The notes beneath the pieces are model-generated. The model was given only the letters and a program-made list of their open reading frames with translations. It was not told the DNA's origin and did no database searches. The translations under genes and the position numbers were made by a program. 64,000 nucleotides of DNA from Inia geoffrensis (Eukaryota > Chordata > Mammalia > Artiodactyla > Iniidae), in NCBI GenBank assembly GCA_036417435.1, contig CM070910.1:83436784-83500783 (forward strand), written 5' to 3'. Positions 24,924-37,428 of this stretch are shown here, one piece after another (positions within the stretch are counted from its first letter, which is position 1; every line of letters begins with the position of its first letter).

Positions 24924-26936
24924 GTGACCCTCTTCCGAGGCCTTACCCTCACCCGTGCCCTAATCATAAGCAGTACACTAACACTAACTAGTGACCTCAC
25001 ACGTACGCTAAACCTTAAGCCTTGTGGTGCCCTAAACTGTGCCCTAATATCTCCCCATTCCCTAACCCTAACCCTAACCCGAATTCTGTCCCTGACCCTC
25101 ACCCGAAACCTTACCCTCACCCGTGCCCTAATCTTAACAAGGACACCAACACTAAGTCGTGCCCTCACACGTACGCTAACCCTTAATCGTTGTCGTACCC
25201 TAAACTGTACCCTAATCCCTCCCCATTCCTTAACCCTAACCCTAACCCCATCCCTAAACCTGACCCACTTCCGATGCCCTACCCTAACCAATGCCCTAAT
25301 CTTAACCAGTACACAAACACTAACTCATGCCCTCAAACGTACGCTAACCCTTCAGCATTGTCGTACCCTATCCTGTACCCTAATCCCTCCCCATTCCCTA
25401 ACACTAACCCTAAGCGAAACCCTGAACGTGACCCTTTTCCGAGGCCTTACCCTCATCGGTGCCGTTGTCTTAACCAGTACACCAACACTAACACGTGCCC
25501 TCACACTTACGCTAACCCTTAAGCATTGTCGTACCCTAACCTGTACCCTAATCCCTCTCCATTCCCTAACCCTAACCCTAACCCGAATCCTAACCCTGAC
25601 CCTCACCCGAAGAATTACCCACACCCGTGCCCTAATCTTAACCAGGACACCAAGACTAACTCGTGCCCTCAAACGTACGCTAACACTAAATCGCAGCGGT
25701 ACCCTAACCTGTACCCTAATCCCTCTCTATTCCCTAACCCTAACCCTAACCTGAAACCTAACCATGACACTCACCCGAAACTTTACCCTCACCCGTGTCC
25801 TAATTTTAACCAGTACATCAACACTAACCCATGCCCTCTAACGTACGCCAACCCTAAGCCATTGCCGTACCCTAACCTGTACCCTAATCAATCCCCATTC
25901 CCTAAATCTAACCCTAACCCTAACCCTTAACGTGACCCTCTTCCGAGGCCTTACCCTCACCCGTGCCCTAATCGTAAGCAGTACACTAACACTAACTAGT
26001 GACCTCACACGTACGCAAAACCTTAAGCGTTGTGGTACCCTAAACTGTGCCCTAATATCTCCCCATTCCCTATCCCTAACCCTAACCCGAATTCTATCCT
26101 TGACACTCACCCGAAACCTTAACCTCACCCATGCCCTAATCTTAACCAGGACACCAACACTAACTCGTGCCCTCACACGTACGCTAACCCTTAATCGTTG
26201 TCGTACCCTAAACTGTACAATAATCCCTCCCCATTCCCTAACCCTAACCCTAAACCGAATCCTAAACCTGACCCTCACCTGAAGCCTTACCCTCACCCGT
26301 GCCCTAATCTTAACGAGGACACTAAAACTAACCCTTGCCCTCACACGAACGCTAACCCTTAAGCACTGTCGTACCCTAAGCTGTACCCTAATCCCTCTGC
26401 ATTCCTTAACCCTAACCCTAACCCGAATCCTAACCCTGACCCTCACCCGAAGCCTTACCCTCACCCGTGCCCTAATCTTAACCAGGACACCAACACTAAC
26501 TCATGCCCTCACACGTACGCTAAACCTTAAGCGTTGTCGTACCCTAAATTGTACCCTAATCCCTCCCCATTCCTTAACCCTAACCCTAAACCCATCCCTA
26601 AACCTGACCCACTTCCGATGCCCTACCCTAACCAATGCCCTAATCTTAACCAGTACACAAACACTAACTCATGCCCTCAAACGTACGCTAACCCTTAAGC
26701 ATTGTCGTACCCTATCCTGTACCCTAATTCCTCCCCATTCCCTAACCCTAACCCTAAGCGAAACCCTGAACGTGACCCTTTTCCGAGGCCTTACCCTCAT
26801 CGGTGCCGTTGTCTTAACCAGTACACCAACACTAACTCGTGCCCTCACACTTACGCTAACCCTTAAACATTGTCGTACCCTAACCTGTACCCTAATCCCT
26901 CTCCATTCCCTAACCCTAACCCTAACCCGAATCCTA
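24877..26936 (+). repeat. Near-identical duplicate of about 21181-23240
   Basis: The offset is 3,696 bp, exactly 22 monomers. It includes the B/D unit and the ACGCAAAACC unit in the same order. Confidence 0.82.
24924..25931 (+). repeat. HOR unit 19: A B/D E F G H (6-mer, 1008 bp)
   Basis: Copy of unit 16 at an offset of 3,696 bp (22 monomers), with the same B/D chimera at 25092 and E to F tail CCCTAACACTAACCC. Confidence 0.86.
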
Positions 26937-27437
26937 ACCCTGACCCTCACCCGAAGCCTTACCCTCACCCGTGCCCTAATCTTAACCAGGACACTAACAC
27001 TAACCCTTGCCCTCACACGAACGCTAACCCTTAAGCACTGTCGTACCCTAAGCTGTACCCTAATCCCTCTGCATTCCTTAACCCTAACCCTAACCCGAAT
27101 CCTAACTCTGACCCTCACCCGAAGACTTACCCTCACCCGTGCCCTAATCTTAACCAGGACACCAAGACTAACTCGTTCCCTCAAACGTACGCTAACACTA
27201 AACCGCAGCGGTACCCTAACCTGTACCCTAATCCCTCCCCATTCCCTAACCCTAACCCTAACCTGAAACCTAACCATGACACTCACCCGAAACTTTACCC
27301 TCACCCGTGTCCTAATTTTAACCAGTACATCAACACTAACCCATGCCCTCTAACGTACGCCAACCCTAAGCCATTGCCGTACCCTAACCTGTACCCTAAT
27401 TAATCCCCATTCCCTAACCCTAACCCTAACCCTTAAC
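25932..27437 (+). repeat. HOR unit 20: A B C D E F C G H (9-mer, 1506 bp)
   Basis: Begins like unit 17 but a second C (26940-27107) lies between F and G. H (27276-27437) is 162 bp, one hexamer short, and reads CTAATTAATCCCC. Confidence 0.86.
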
Positions 27438-28265
27438 GTGACCCTCTTCCGAGGCCTTACCCTCACCCGTGCCCTAATCGTAAGCAGTACACTAACACTA
27501 ACTAGTGACCTCACACGTACGCTAAACCTTAAGCGTAGTGGTACCCTAAACTGTGCCCTAATATCTCCCCATTCCCTAACCCTAACCCTAACCCGAATTC
27601 TATCCCTGACCCTCACCCGAAACCTTACCTTCACCCGTGCCATAATCTTAACTAGGACACCAACACTAACTCGTGCCCTCACACGTACGCTAACCCTTAA
27701 TCGTTGTCGTACCCTAAACTGTACCCTAATCCCTCCCGATTCCCTAACCCTACCCCTAACCCGAATCCTAACCCTGACCCTCACCCCAAGCCTTACCCTC
27801 ACCCGTGCCCTAATCTTAACCAGGACACTAACACTAACCCTTGCCCTCACACGAACGCTAACCCTTAAGCACTGTCGTACCCTAAGCTGTACCCTAATCC
27901 CTCTGCATTCCTTAACCCTAACCCCAACCCGAATCCTAACCCTGACCCTCACCCGAAGCCTTACCCTCACCCGTGCCCTAATCTTAACCAGGACACCAAC
28001 ACTAACTCGTGCCCTCAAACGTACGCTAACACTAAACCGCAGCGGTACCCTAACCTGTACCCTAATCCCTCTCCATTCCCTAGCCCTAACCCTAACCTGA
28101 AACCTAACCATGACACTCACCCGAAACTTTACCCTCACCCGTGTCCTAATTTTAACCAGTACATCAACACTAACCCAAGCCCTCTAACGTACGCCAACCC
28201 TAAGCCATTGCCGTACCCTAACCTGTGCCTTAATCAATCCCCATTCCCTAACCCGAACCCTTAAC
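27438..28265 (+). repeat. HOR unit 21: A B C G H (5-mer, 828 bp)
   Basis: D, E and F absent. A has AAGCGTAGTGG. H (28110-28265) is 156 bp, two hexamers short, with CCCTAACCCGAACCC as its tail, the same change as in unit 11. Confidence 0.85.
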
Positions 28266-29052
28266 GTGACCCTCTTCCGAGACCTTACCCTCACCCGTGC
28301 CCTAATCGTAAGCAGTACACTAACACTAACTAGTGACCTCACACGTATGCTAAACCTTAAGAGTTGTGGTACCCTAAACTGTGCCCTAATATCTCCCCAT
28401 TCCCTAACCCTAACCCTAACCCGAATTCTATCCCTGACCCTCACCCGAAACCTTACCCTCACCCGTGCCCTAATCTTAAACAGAACACCAACACTAACTC
28501 GTGCCCTCACACGTACGCTAACCCTTAATCGTTGTCGTACCCTAAACTGTACCCTAATCCCTCCCCATTCCCTAACCCTAACCCTAACCCGAACCCTAAC
28601 CCTGACCCTCACCCGAAGCCTTACCCTCACCCGTGCCCTAATCTTAACCAGGACACCAACACTAACTCGTGCCCTCACACGTACGCTAACCCTTAATCGT
28701 TGTCGTACCTTAAACTATACCCTAATCCCTCCCCATTCCCTAACCCTAACCCTAACCCTAACCCTAAACTATACTTTAATCCCTCCCCATTCCCTAACCC
28801 TAACCCTAACCCTAACCCTAAACTATACCTTAATCCCTCCCCATTCCTTAACCCTAACCCTAACCCCTAACCTGAAACCTAACCATGACACTCACCCGAA
28901 ACTTTACCCTCACCCGTGTCCTAATTTTAACCAGTACATCAACACTAACCCATGCCCTCTAACGTACGCCAACCCTAAGCCATTGCCGTACCCTAACCTG
29001 TACCCTAATCAATCCCCATTAACTAATCCTAACCCTAACCCTAAGCCTTAAC
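28266..29052 (+). repeat. HOR unit 22: A B B(+108) H (4-mer, 787 bp)
   Basis: Shortest unit in the window. The B-like third monomer (28602-28884) contains three successive copies of the 54 bp block and then joins H through CCCTAACCCCTAACCTG. E, F and G are missing. The join is 1 bp out of the hexamer phase, unlike nearly all other junctions. Confidence 0.83.
28602..28884 (+). repeat. Doubly expanded B monomer with out-of-phase junction
   Basis: Three versions of the block CTATAC(C/T)(C/T)TAATCCCTCC plus CCCTAA run follow one another at 54 bp spacing. The final copy ends near 28870 and continues into G/H-type sequence. Total length is 283 bp, which is 168 + 108 + 7, so this join breaks the six-base phase and shifts every reading frame. 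Confidence 0.8.
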
Positions 29053-30060
29053 GTGACCCTCTTCCGAGGCCTTACCCTCACCCGTGCCCTAATCATAAGC
29101 AGTACACTAACACTAACTAGTGACCTCACACGTACGCTAAACCTTAAGCCTTGTGGTGCCCTAAACTGTGCCCTAATATCTCCCCATTCCCTAACCCTAA
29201 CCCTAACCCGAATTCTATCCCTGACCCTCACCCGAAACCTTACCCTCACCCGTGCCCTAATCTTAACAAGGACACCAAAACTAAGTCGTGCCCTCACACG
29301 TACGCTAACCCTTAATCGTTGTCGTACCCTAAACTGTACCCTAATCCCTCCCCATTCCTTAACCCTAACCCTAACCCCATCCCTAAACCTGACCCACTTC
29401 CGATGCCCTACCCTAACCAATGCCCTAATCTTAACCAGTACACAAACACTAACTCATGCCCTCAAACGTACGCTAACCCTTCAGCATTGTCGTACCCTAT
29501 CCTGTACCCTAATCCCTCCCCATTCCCTAACACTAACCCTAAGCGAAACCCTGAACGTGACCCTTTTCCGAGGCCTTACCCTCATCGGTGCCGTTGTCTT
29601 AACCAGTACACCAACACTAACACGTGCCCTCACACTTACGCTAACCCTTAAGCATTGTCGTACCCTAACCTGTACCCTAATCCCTCTCCATTCCCTAACC
29701 CTAACCCTAACCCGAATCCTAACCCTGACCCTCACCCGAAGAATTACCCACACCCGTGCCCTAATCTTAACCAGGACACCAAGACTAACTCGTGCCCTCA
29801 AACGTACGCTAACACTAAACCGCAGCGGTACCCTAACCTGTACCCTAATCCCTCTCTATTCCCTAACCCTAACCCTAACCTGAAACCTAACCATGACACT
29901 CACCCGAAACTTTACCCTCACCCGTGTCCTAATTTTAACCAGTACATCAACACTAACCCATGCCCTCTAACGTACGCCAACCCTAAGCCATTGCCGTACC
30001 CTAACCTGTACCCTAATCAATCCCCATTCCCTAAATCTAACCCTAACCCTAACCCTTAAC
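29053..30060 (+). repeat. HOR unit 23: A B/D E F G H (6-mer, 1008 bp)
   Basis: Third copy of the unit 16 type. It matches unit 19 at an offset of 4,129 bp and differs at isolated bases such as CACCAAAACTAAG near 29274. Confidence 0.86.
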
Positions 30061-31572
30061 GTGACCCTCTTCCGAGGCCTTACCCTCACCCGTGCCCTAA
30101 TCGTAAGCAGTACACTAACACTAACTAGTGACCTCACACGTACGCAAAACCTTAAGCGTTGTGGTACCCTAAACTGTGCCCTAATATCTCCCCATTCCCT
30201 ATCCCTAACCCTAACCCGAATTCTATCCTTGACACTCACCCGAAACCTTAACCTCACCCATGCCCTAATCTTAACCAGGACACCAACACTAACTCGTGCC
30301 CTCACACGTACGCTAACCCTTAATCGTTGTCGTACCCTAAACTGTACAATAATCCCTCCCCATTCCCTAACCCTAACCCTAAACCGAATCCTAACCCTGA
30401 CCCTCACCTGAAGCCTTACCCTCACCCGTGCCCTAATCTTAACGAGGACACTAAAACTAACCCTTGCCCTCACACGAACGCTAACCCTTAAGCACTGTCG
30501 TACCCTAAGCTGTACCCTAATCCCTCTGCATTCCTTAACCCTAACCCTAACCCGAATCCTAACCCTGACCCTCACCCGAAGCCTTACCCTCACCCGTGCC
30601 CTAATCTTAACCAGGACACCAACACTAACTCATGCCCTCACACGTACGCTAAACCTTAAGCGTTGTCGTACCCTAAATTGTACCCTAATCCCTCCCCATT
30701 CCTTAACCCTAACCCTAAACCCATCCCTAAACCTGACCCACTTCCGATGCCCTACCCTAACCAATGCCCTAATCTTAACCAGTACACAAACACTAACTCA
30801 TGCCCTCAAACGTACGCTAACCCTTAAGCATTGTCGTACCCTATCCTGTACCCTAATCCCTCCCCATTCCCTAACCCTAACCCTAAGCGAAACCCTGAAC
30901 GTGACCCTTTTCCGAGGCCTTACCCTCATCGGTGCCGTTGTCTTAACCAGTACACCAACACTAACTCGTGCCCTCACACTTACGCTAACCCTTAAACATT
31001 GTCGTACCCTAACCTGTACCCTAATCCCTCTCCATTCCCTAACCCTAACCCTAACCCGAATCCTAACCCTGACCCTCACCCGAAGCCTTACCCTCACCCG
31101 TGCCCTAATCTTAACCAGGACACTAACACTAACCCTTGCCCTCACACGAACGCTAACCCTTAAGCACTGTCGTACCCTAAGCTGTACCCTAATCCCTCTG
31201 CATTCCTTAACCCTAACCCTAACCCGAATCCTAACTCTGACCCTCACCCGAAGACTTACCCTCACCCGTGCCCTAATCTTAACCAGGACACCAAGACTAA
31301 CTCGTTCCCTCAAACGTACGCTAACACTAAACGGCAGCGGTACCCTAACCTGTACCCTAATCCCTCCCCATTCCCTAACCCTAACCCTAACCTGAAACCT
31401 AACCATGACACTCACCCGAAACTTTACCCTCACCCGTGTCCTAATTTTAACCAGTACATCAACACTAACCCATGCCCTCTAACGTACGCCAACCCTAAGC
31501 CATTGCCGTACCCTAACCTGTACCCTAATTAATCCCCATTCCCTAACCCTAACCCTAAACCTAACCCTTAAC
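30061..31572 (+). repeat. HOR unit 24: A B C D E F C G H (9-mer, 1512 bp)
   Basis: Same order as unit 20 with the extra C at 31069. H is full length here, with CCCTAAACCTAACCC in its tail, so the hexamer missing in unit 20 is present. Confidence 0.86.
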
Positions 31573-32400
31573 GTGACCCTCTTCCGAGGCCTTACCCTCA
31601 CCCGTGCCCTAATCGTAAGCAGTACACTAACACTAACTAGTGACCTCACACGTACGCTAAACCTTAAGCGTAGTGGTACCCTAAACTGTGCCCTAATATC
31701 TCCCCATTCCCTAACCCTAACCCTAACCCGAATTCTATCCCTGACCCTCACCCGAAACCTTACCTTCACCCGTGCCATAATCTTAACAAGGACACCAACA
31801 CTAACTCGTGCCCTCACACGTACGCTAACCCTTAATCGTTGTCGTACCCTAAACTGTACCCTAATCCCTCCCGATTCCCTAACCCTACCCCTAACCCGAA
31901 TCCTAACCCTGACCCTCACCCCAAGCCTTACCCTCACCCGTGCCCTAATCTTAACCAGGACACTAACACTAACCCTTGCCCTCACACGAACGCTAACCCT
32001 TAAGCACTGTCGTACCCTAAGCTGTACCCTAATCCCTCTGCATTCCTTAACCCTAACCCTAACCCGAATCCTAACCCTGACCCTCACCCGAAGCCTTACC
32101 CTCACCCGTGCCCTAATCTTAACCAGGACACCAACACTAACTCGTGCCCTCAAACGTACGCTAACACTAAACCGCAGCGGTACCCTAACCTGTACCCTAA
32201 TCCCTCTCCATTCCCTAGCCCTAACCCTAACCTGAAACCTAACCATGACACTCACCCGAAACTTTACCCTCACCCGTGTCCTAATTTTAACCAGTACATC
32301 AACACTAACCCAAGCCCTCTAACGTACGCCAACCCTAAGCCATTGCCGTACCCTAACCTGTACCTTAATCAATCCCCATTCCCTAACCCGAACCCTTAAC
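31573..32400 (+). repeat. HOR unit 25: A B C G H (5-mer, 828 bp)
   Basis: Copy of unit 21 including AAGCGTAGTGG in A and the 156 bp H (32245-32400). Confidence 0.85.
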
Positions 32401-33630
32401 GTGACCCTCTTCCGAGGCCTTACCCTCACCCGTGCCCTAATCGTAAGCAGTACACTAACACTAACTAGTGACCTCACACGTATGCTAAACCTTAAGAGTT
32501 GTGGTACCCTAAACTGTGCCCTAATATCTCCCCATTCCCTAACCCTAACCCTAACCCGAATTCTATCCCTGACCCTCACCCGAAACCTTACCCTCACCCG
32601 TGCCCTAATCTTAAACAGAACACCAACACTAACTCGTGCCCTCACACGTACGCTAACCCTTAATCGTTGTCGTACCCTAAACTGTACCCTAATCCCTCCC
32701 CATTCCCTAACCCTAACCCTAACCCGAACCCTAACCCTGACCCTCACCCGAAGCCTTACCCTCACCCGTGCCCTAATCTTAACCAGGACACCAACACTAA
32801 CTCGTGCCCTCACACGTACGCTAACCCTTAATCGTTGTCGTACCTTAAACTATACCCTAATCCCTCCCCATTCCCTAACCCTAACCCTAACCCTAACCCT
32901 AAACTATACCTTAATCCCTCCCCATTCCTTAACCCTAACCCTAACCCCATCCCTAAACCTGACCCACTTCCGATGCCCTACCCTAAACAATGCCCTAATC
33001 TTAACCAGTACACAAACACTAACTCATGCCCTCAAACATACGCTAACCCTTAAGCATTGTCGTACCCTATCCTGTACCCTAATCCCTCCCCATTCCCTAA
33101 CAATAACCCTAAGCGAAACCCTGAACGTGACCCTTTTCCGAGGCCTTATCCTCATCGGTGCCGTTGTCTTAACCAGTACACCAACACTAACTCGTGCCCT
33201 CACACTTTCGCTAACCCATAAGCATTGTCGTACCCTAACCTGTACCCTAATCCCTCTCCATTCCCTAACCCTAACCCTAACCCGAATCCTAAACCTGACC
33301 CTCACCCGAAGCCTTACCCTCACCCGTGCCCTAATCTTAACCAGGACACCAAGACTAACTCGTGCCCTGAAACGTACGCTAACACTAAACCGCAGCGGTA
33401 CCCTAACCTGTACCCTAATCCCTCTCCATTCCCTAACCCTAACCCTAACCTGAAACCTAACCATGACACTCACAAGAAACTTTACCCTCACCCGTCTCCT
33501 AATTTTAAGCAGTACATCAACACTAACCCATGCCCTCTAATGTATGTCAACCCTAAGCCATTGCCGTACCCTAACCTGTACCCTAATCAATCCCCATTCC
33601 CTAACCCTAACCCTAACGCTAACCCTTAAC
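32401..33630 (+). repeat. HOR unit 26: A B B(+54) E F G H (7-mer, 1230 bp)
   Basis: Copy of unit 13 at an offset of 14,635 bp. The expanded monomer is 32737-32958. The E start reads CCTAAACAATGCCC. Confidence 0.85.
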
Positions 33631-34325
33631 GTGACCCTCTTCCGAGGCCTTACCCTCACCCGTGCCCTAATCGTAAGCAGTACACTAACACTAACTAGTG
33701 ACCTCACACGTACGCTAAACCTTAAGCGTTGTGGTACCCTAAACTGTGCCCTAATATCTCCCCATTCCCTAAACCTAACCCTAACCCGAATTCTATCCCT
33801 GACCCTAACCCGAAACCTTACCCTCACCCGTGCCCTAATCTTAAACAGGACACCAACACTAACTCGTGCCCTCACACGTACGCTAACCCTCAATCGTTGT
33901 CGTACACTAAACTGTACCCTAATCCCTTCCCATTCCCTAACCCTAACCCTAACCCGAATCCTAACCCTGACCCTCACCTGAAGCCTTACCCTCACCCGTG
34001 CCCTAATCTTAACCAGGAAACCAACACTAACTTGTGCCCTCACACGTACGCTAACCCTTAATCGTTGTCGTACCTTAAACTATACCCTAATCCCTCCCCA
34101 TTCCCTAACCCTAACCCTAACCCTAACCCTAAACTGTACCTTAATCCCTCCCCATTCCTTAACCCTAACCCTAACCCCATCCCTAAACCTGACCCACTTC
34201 CGATGCCCTACCCTAACCAATGCCCTAATCTTAACCAGTACACAAACACTAACTCATGTCCTCAAACGTACGCTAACCCTTAAGCATTGTCGTACCCTAT
34301 CCTGTATCCTAATCCCTCCCCATTC
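32401..34325 (+). repeat. Near-identical duplicate of about 17766-19690
   Basis: The offset is 14,635 bp. It covers two consecutive 1,230 bp units with the 54 bp expansion, including the rare ACGTTTCCGAGGCC-adjacent change CCTAACAATAACC before F. Confidence 0.8.
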
Positions 34326-34860
34326 CCTAACAATAACCCTAAGCGAAACCCTGAACGTGACCCTTTTCCGAGGCCTTACCCTCATCGGTGCCGTTGTCTT
34401 AACCCCTACAACAACACTAACTCGTGCCCTCACACTTACGCTAACCCATAAGCATTGTCGTACCCTAACCTGTACCCTAATCCCTCTCCATTCCCTAACC
34501 CTAACCCTAACCCGAATCCTAAACCTGACCCTCACCCGAAGCCTTACCCTCACCCGTGCCCTAATCTTAACCAGGACACCAAGACTAACTCGTGCCCTGA
34601 AACGTACGCTAACACTAAACCGCAGCGGTACCCTAACCTGTACCCTAATCCCTCTCCATTCCCTAACCCTAACCCTAACCTGAAACCTAACCATGACACT
34701 CACCCGAAACTTTACGCTCACCCGTGTCCTAATTTTAACCAGTACATCAACACTAACCCATGCCCTCTAACGTACGCCAACCCTAAGCCATTGCCGTACC
34801 CTAACCTGTACCCTAATCAATCCCCATTCCCTAAATCTAACCCTAACCCTAACCCTTAAC
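33631..34860 (+). repeat. HOR unit 27: A B B(+54) E F G H (7-mer, 1230 bp)
   Basis: Copy of unit 14 with the expanded monomer at 33967-34188. F is full length here. It has a local cluster of changes, TTAACCCCTACAACAAC near 34400, where other F copies read TTAACCAGTACACCAAC. Confidence 0.85.
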
Positions 34861-36372
34861 GTGACCCTCTTCCGAGGCCTTACCCTCACCCGTGCCCTAA
34901 TCGTAAGCAGTACACTAACACTAACTAGTGACCTCACACGTACGCAAAACCTTAAGCGTTGTGGTACCCTAAACTGTGCCCTAATATCTCCCCATTCCCT
35001 ATCCCTAACCCTAACCCGAATTCTATCCTTGACACTCACCCGAAACCTTAACCTCACCCATGCCCTAATCTTAACCAGGACACCAACACTAACTCGTGCC
35101 CTCACACGTACGCTAACCCTTAATCGTTGTCGTACCCTAAACTGTACAATAATCACTCCCCATTCCCTAACCCTAACCCTAAACCGAATCCTAACCCTGA
35201 CCCTCACCTGAAGCCTTACCCTCACCCGTGCCCTAATCTTAACGAGGACACTAAAACTAACCCTTGCCCTCACACGAACGCTAACCCTTAAGCACTGTCG
35301 TACCCTAAGCTGTACCCTAATCCCTCTGCATTCCTTAACCCTAACCGTAACCCGAATCCTAACCCTGACCCTCACCCGAAGCCTTACCCTCACCCGTGCC
35401 CTAATCTTAACCAGGACACCAACACTAACTCATGCCCTCACACGTACGCTAAACCTTAAGCGTTGTCGTACCCTAAATTGTACCCTAATCCCTCCCCATT
35501 CCTTAACCCTAACCCTAAACCCATCCCTAAACCTGACCCACTTCCGATGCCCTACCCTAACCAATGCCCTAATCTTAACCAGTACACAAACACTAACTCA
35601 TGCCCTCAAACGTACGCTAACCCTTAAGCATTGTCGTACCCTATCCTGTACCCTAATCCCTCCCCATTCCCTAACCCTAACCCTAAGCGAAACCCTGAAC
35701 GTGACCCTTTTCCGAGGCCTTACCCTCATCGGTGCCGTTGTCTTAACCAGTACACCAACACTAACTCGTGCCCTCACACTTACGCTAACCCTTAAGCATT
35801 GTCGTACCCTAACCTGTACCCTAATCCCTCTCCATTCCCTAACCATAACCCTAACCCGAATCCTAACCCTGACCCTCACCCGAAGCCTTACCCTCACCCG
35901 TGCCCTAATCTTAACCAGGACACTAACACTAACCATTGCCCTCACACGAACGCTAACCCTTAAGCACTGTCGTACCCTAAGCTGTACCCTAATCCCTCTG
36001 CATTCCTTAACCCTAACCCTAACCAGAATCCTAACTCTGACCCTCACCCGAAGACTTACCCTCACCCGTGCCCTAATCTTAACCAGGACACCAAGACTAA
36101 CTCGTGCCCTCAAACGTACGCTAACACTAAACCGCAGCGGTACCCTAACCTGTACCCTAATCCCTCCCCATTCCCTAACCCTAACCCTAACTTGAAACCT
36201 AACCATGACACTCACCCGAAACTTTACCCTCACCCGTGTCCTAATTTTAACCAGTACATCAACACTAACCCATGCCCTCTAACGTACGCCAACCCTAAGC
36301 CATTGCCGTACCCTAACCTGTACCCTAATTAATCCCCATTCCCTAACCCTAACCCTAACCCTAACCCTTAAC
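34861..36372 (+). repeat. HOR unit 28: A B C D E F C G H (9-mer, 1512 bp)
   Basis: Third copy of the 9-mer with the extra C (35869-36036), 4,800 bp downstream of unit 24. Confidence 0.86.
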
Positions 36373-37428
36373 GTGACCCTCTTCCGAGGCCTTACCCTCA
36401 CCCGTGCCCTAATCGTAAGCAGTACACTAACACTAACTAGTGACCTCACACTTACGCTAAACCTTAAGCGTAGTGGTACCCTAAACTGTGCCCTAATATC
36501 TCCCCATTCCCTAACCCTAACCCTAACCCGAATCCTAACCCTGACCCTCACCTGAAGCCTTACCCTCACCCGTGCCCTAATCTTAACCAGGAAACCAACA
36601 CTAACTTGTGCCCTCACACATACGCTAACCCTTAATCGTTGTCGTACCTTAAACTATACCCTAATCCCTCCCCATTCCCTAACCCTAACCCTAACCCTAA
36701 CCCTAAACTGTACCCTAATCCCTCCCCATTCCTTAACCCTAACCCTAACCCCATCCCTAAACCTGACCCACTTCCGATGCCCTACCCTAACCAATGCCCT
36801 AATCTTAACCAGTACACAAACACTAACTCATGCCCTCAAACGTACGCTAACCCTTAAGCATTGTCGTACCCTATCCTGTACCCTAATCCCTCCCCATTCC
36901 CTAACAATAACCCTAAGCGAAACCCTGAACGTGACCCTTTTCCGAGGCCTTACCCTCATCGGTGCCGTTGTCTTAACCAGTACACCAACACTAACTCGTG
37001 CCCTCACACTTACGCTAACCCATAAGCATTGTCGTACCCTAACCTGTACCCTAATCCCTCTCCATTCCCTAACCCTAACCCTAACCTGAATCCTAAACCT
37101 GACCCTCACCCGAAGCCTTACCCTCACCCGTGCCCTAATCTTAACCAGGACACCAAGACTAACTCGTGCCCTCAAACGTACGCTAACACTAAACCACAGT
37201 GGTACCCTAACCTGTACCCTAATCCCTCTCCATTCCCTAACCCTAACCGTAACCTGAAACCTAACCATGACACTCACCCGAAACTTTACCCTCACCCGTG
37301 TCCTAATTTTAACCAGTACATCAACACTAACCCATGCCCTCTAACGTACGCCAACCCTAAGCCATTGCCGTACCCTAACCTGTACCCTAATCAATACCCA
37401 TTCCCTAACCCTAACCCTAACCCTTAAC
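36373..37428 (+). repeat. HOR unit 29: A B(+54) E F G H (6-mer, 1056 bp)
   Basis: A is followed directly by the expanded B form (36541-36762). G has a changed centre (AAACCACAGTGGTACCC). H (37267-37428) is 162 bp, one hexamer short. Confidence 0.84.

Larger units (their letters stand above)
29006..32940 (+). repeat. Near-identical duplicate of about 24877-28805
   Basis: The offset is 4,129 bp, rising to 4,135 after one hexamer difference in H near 31550. The unit order ABDEFGH-type, ABCDEFCGH, ABCGH, then A B B(+54) is preserved. Confidence 0.8.

Noticed and set aside
34381..34450. Possible foreign insertion at the F monomer with CCCCTACAACAAC
   Set aside because: Length and flanks are normal for F. 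Only a handful of clustered substitutions are present, compatible with mutation or base-calling error.
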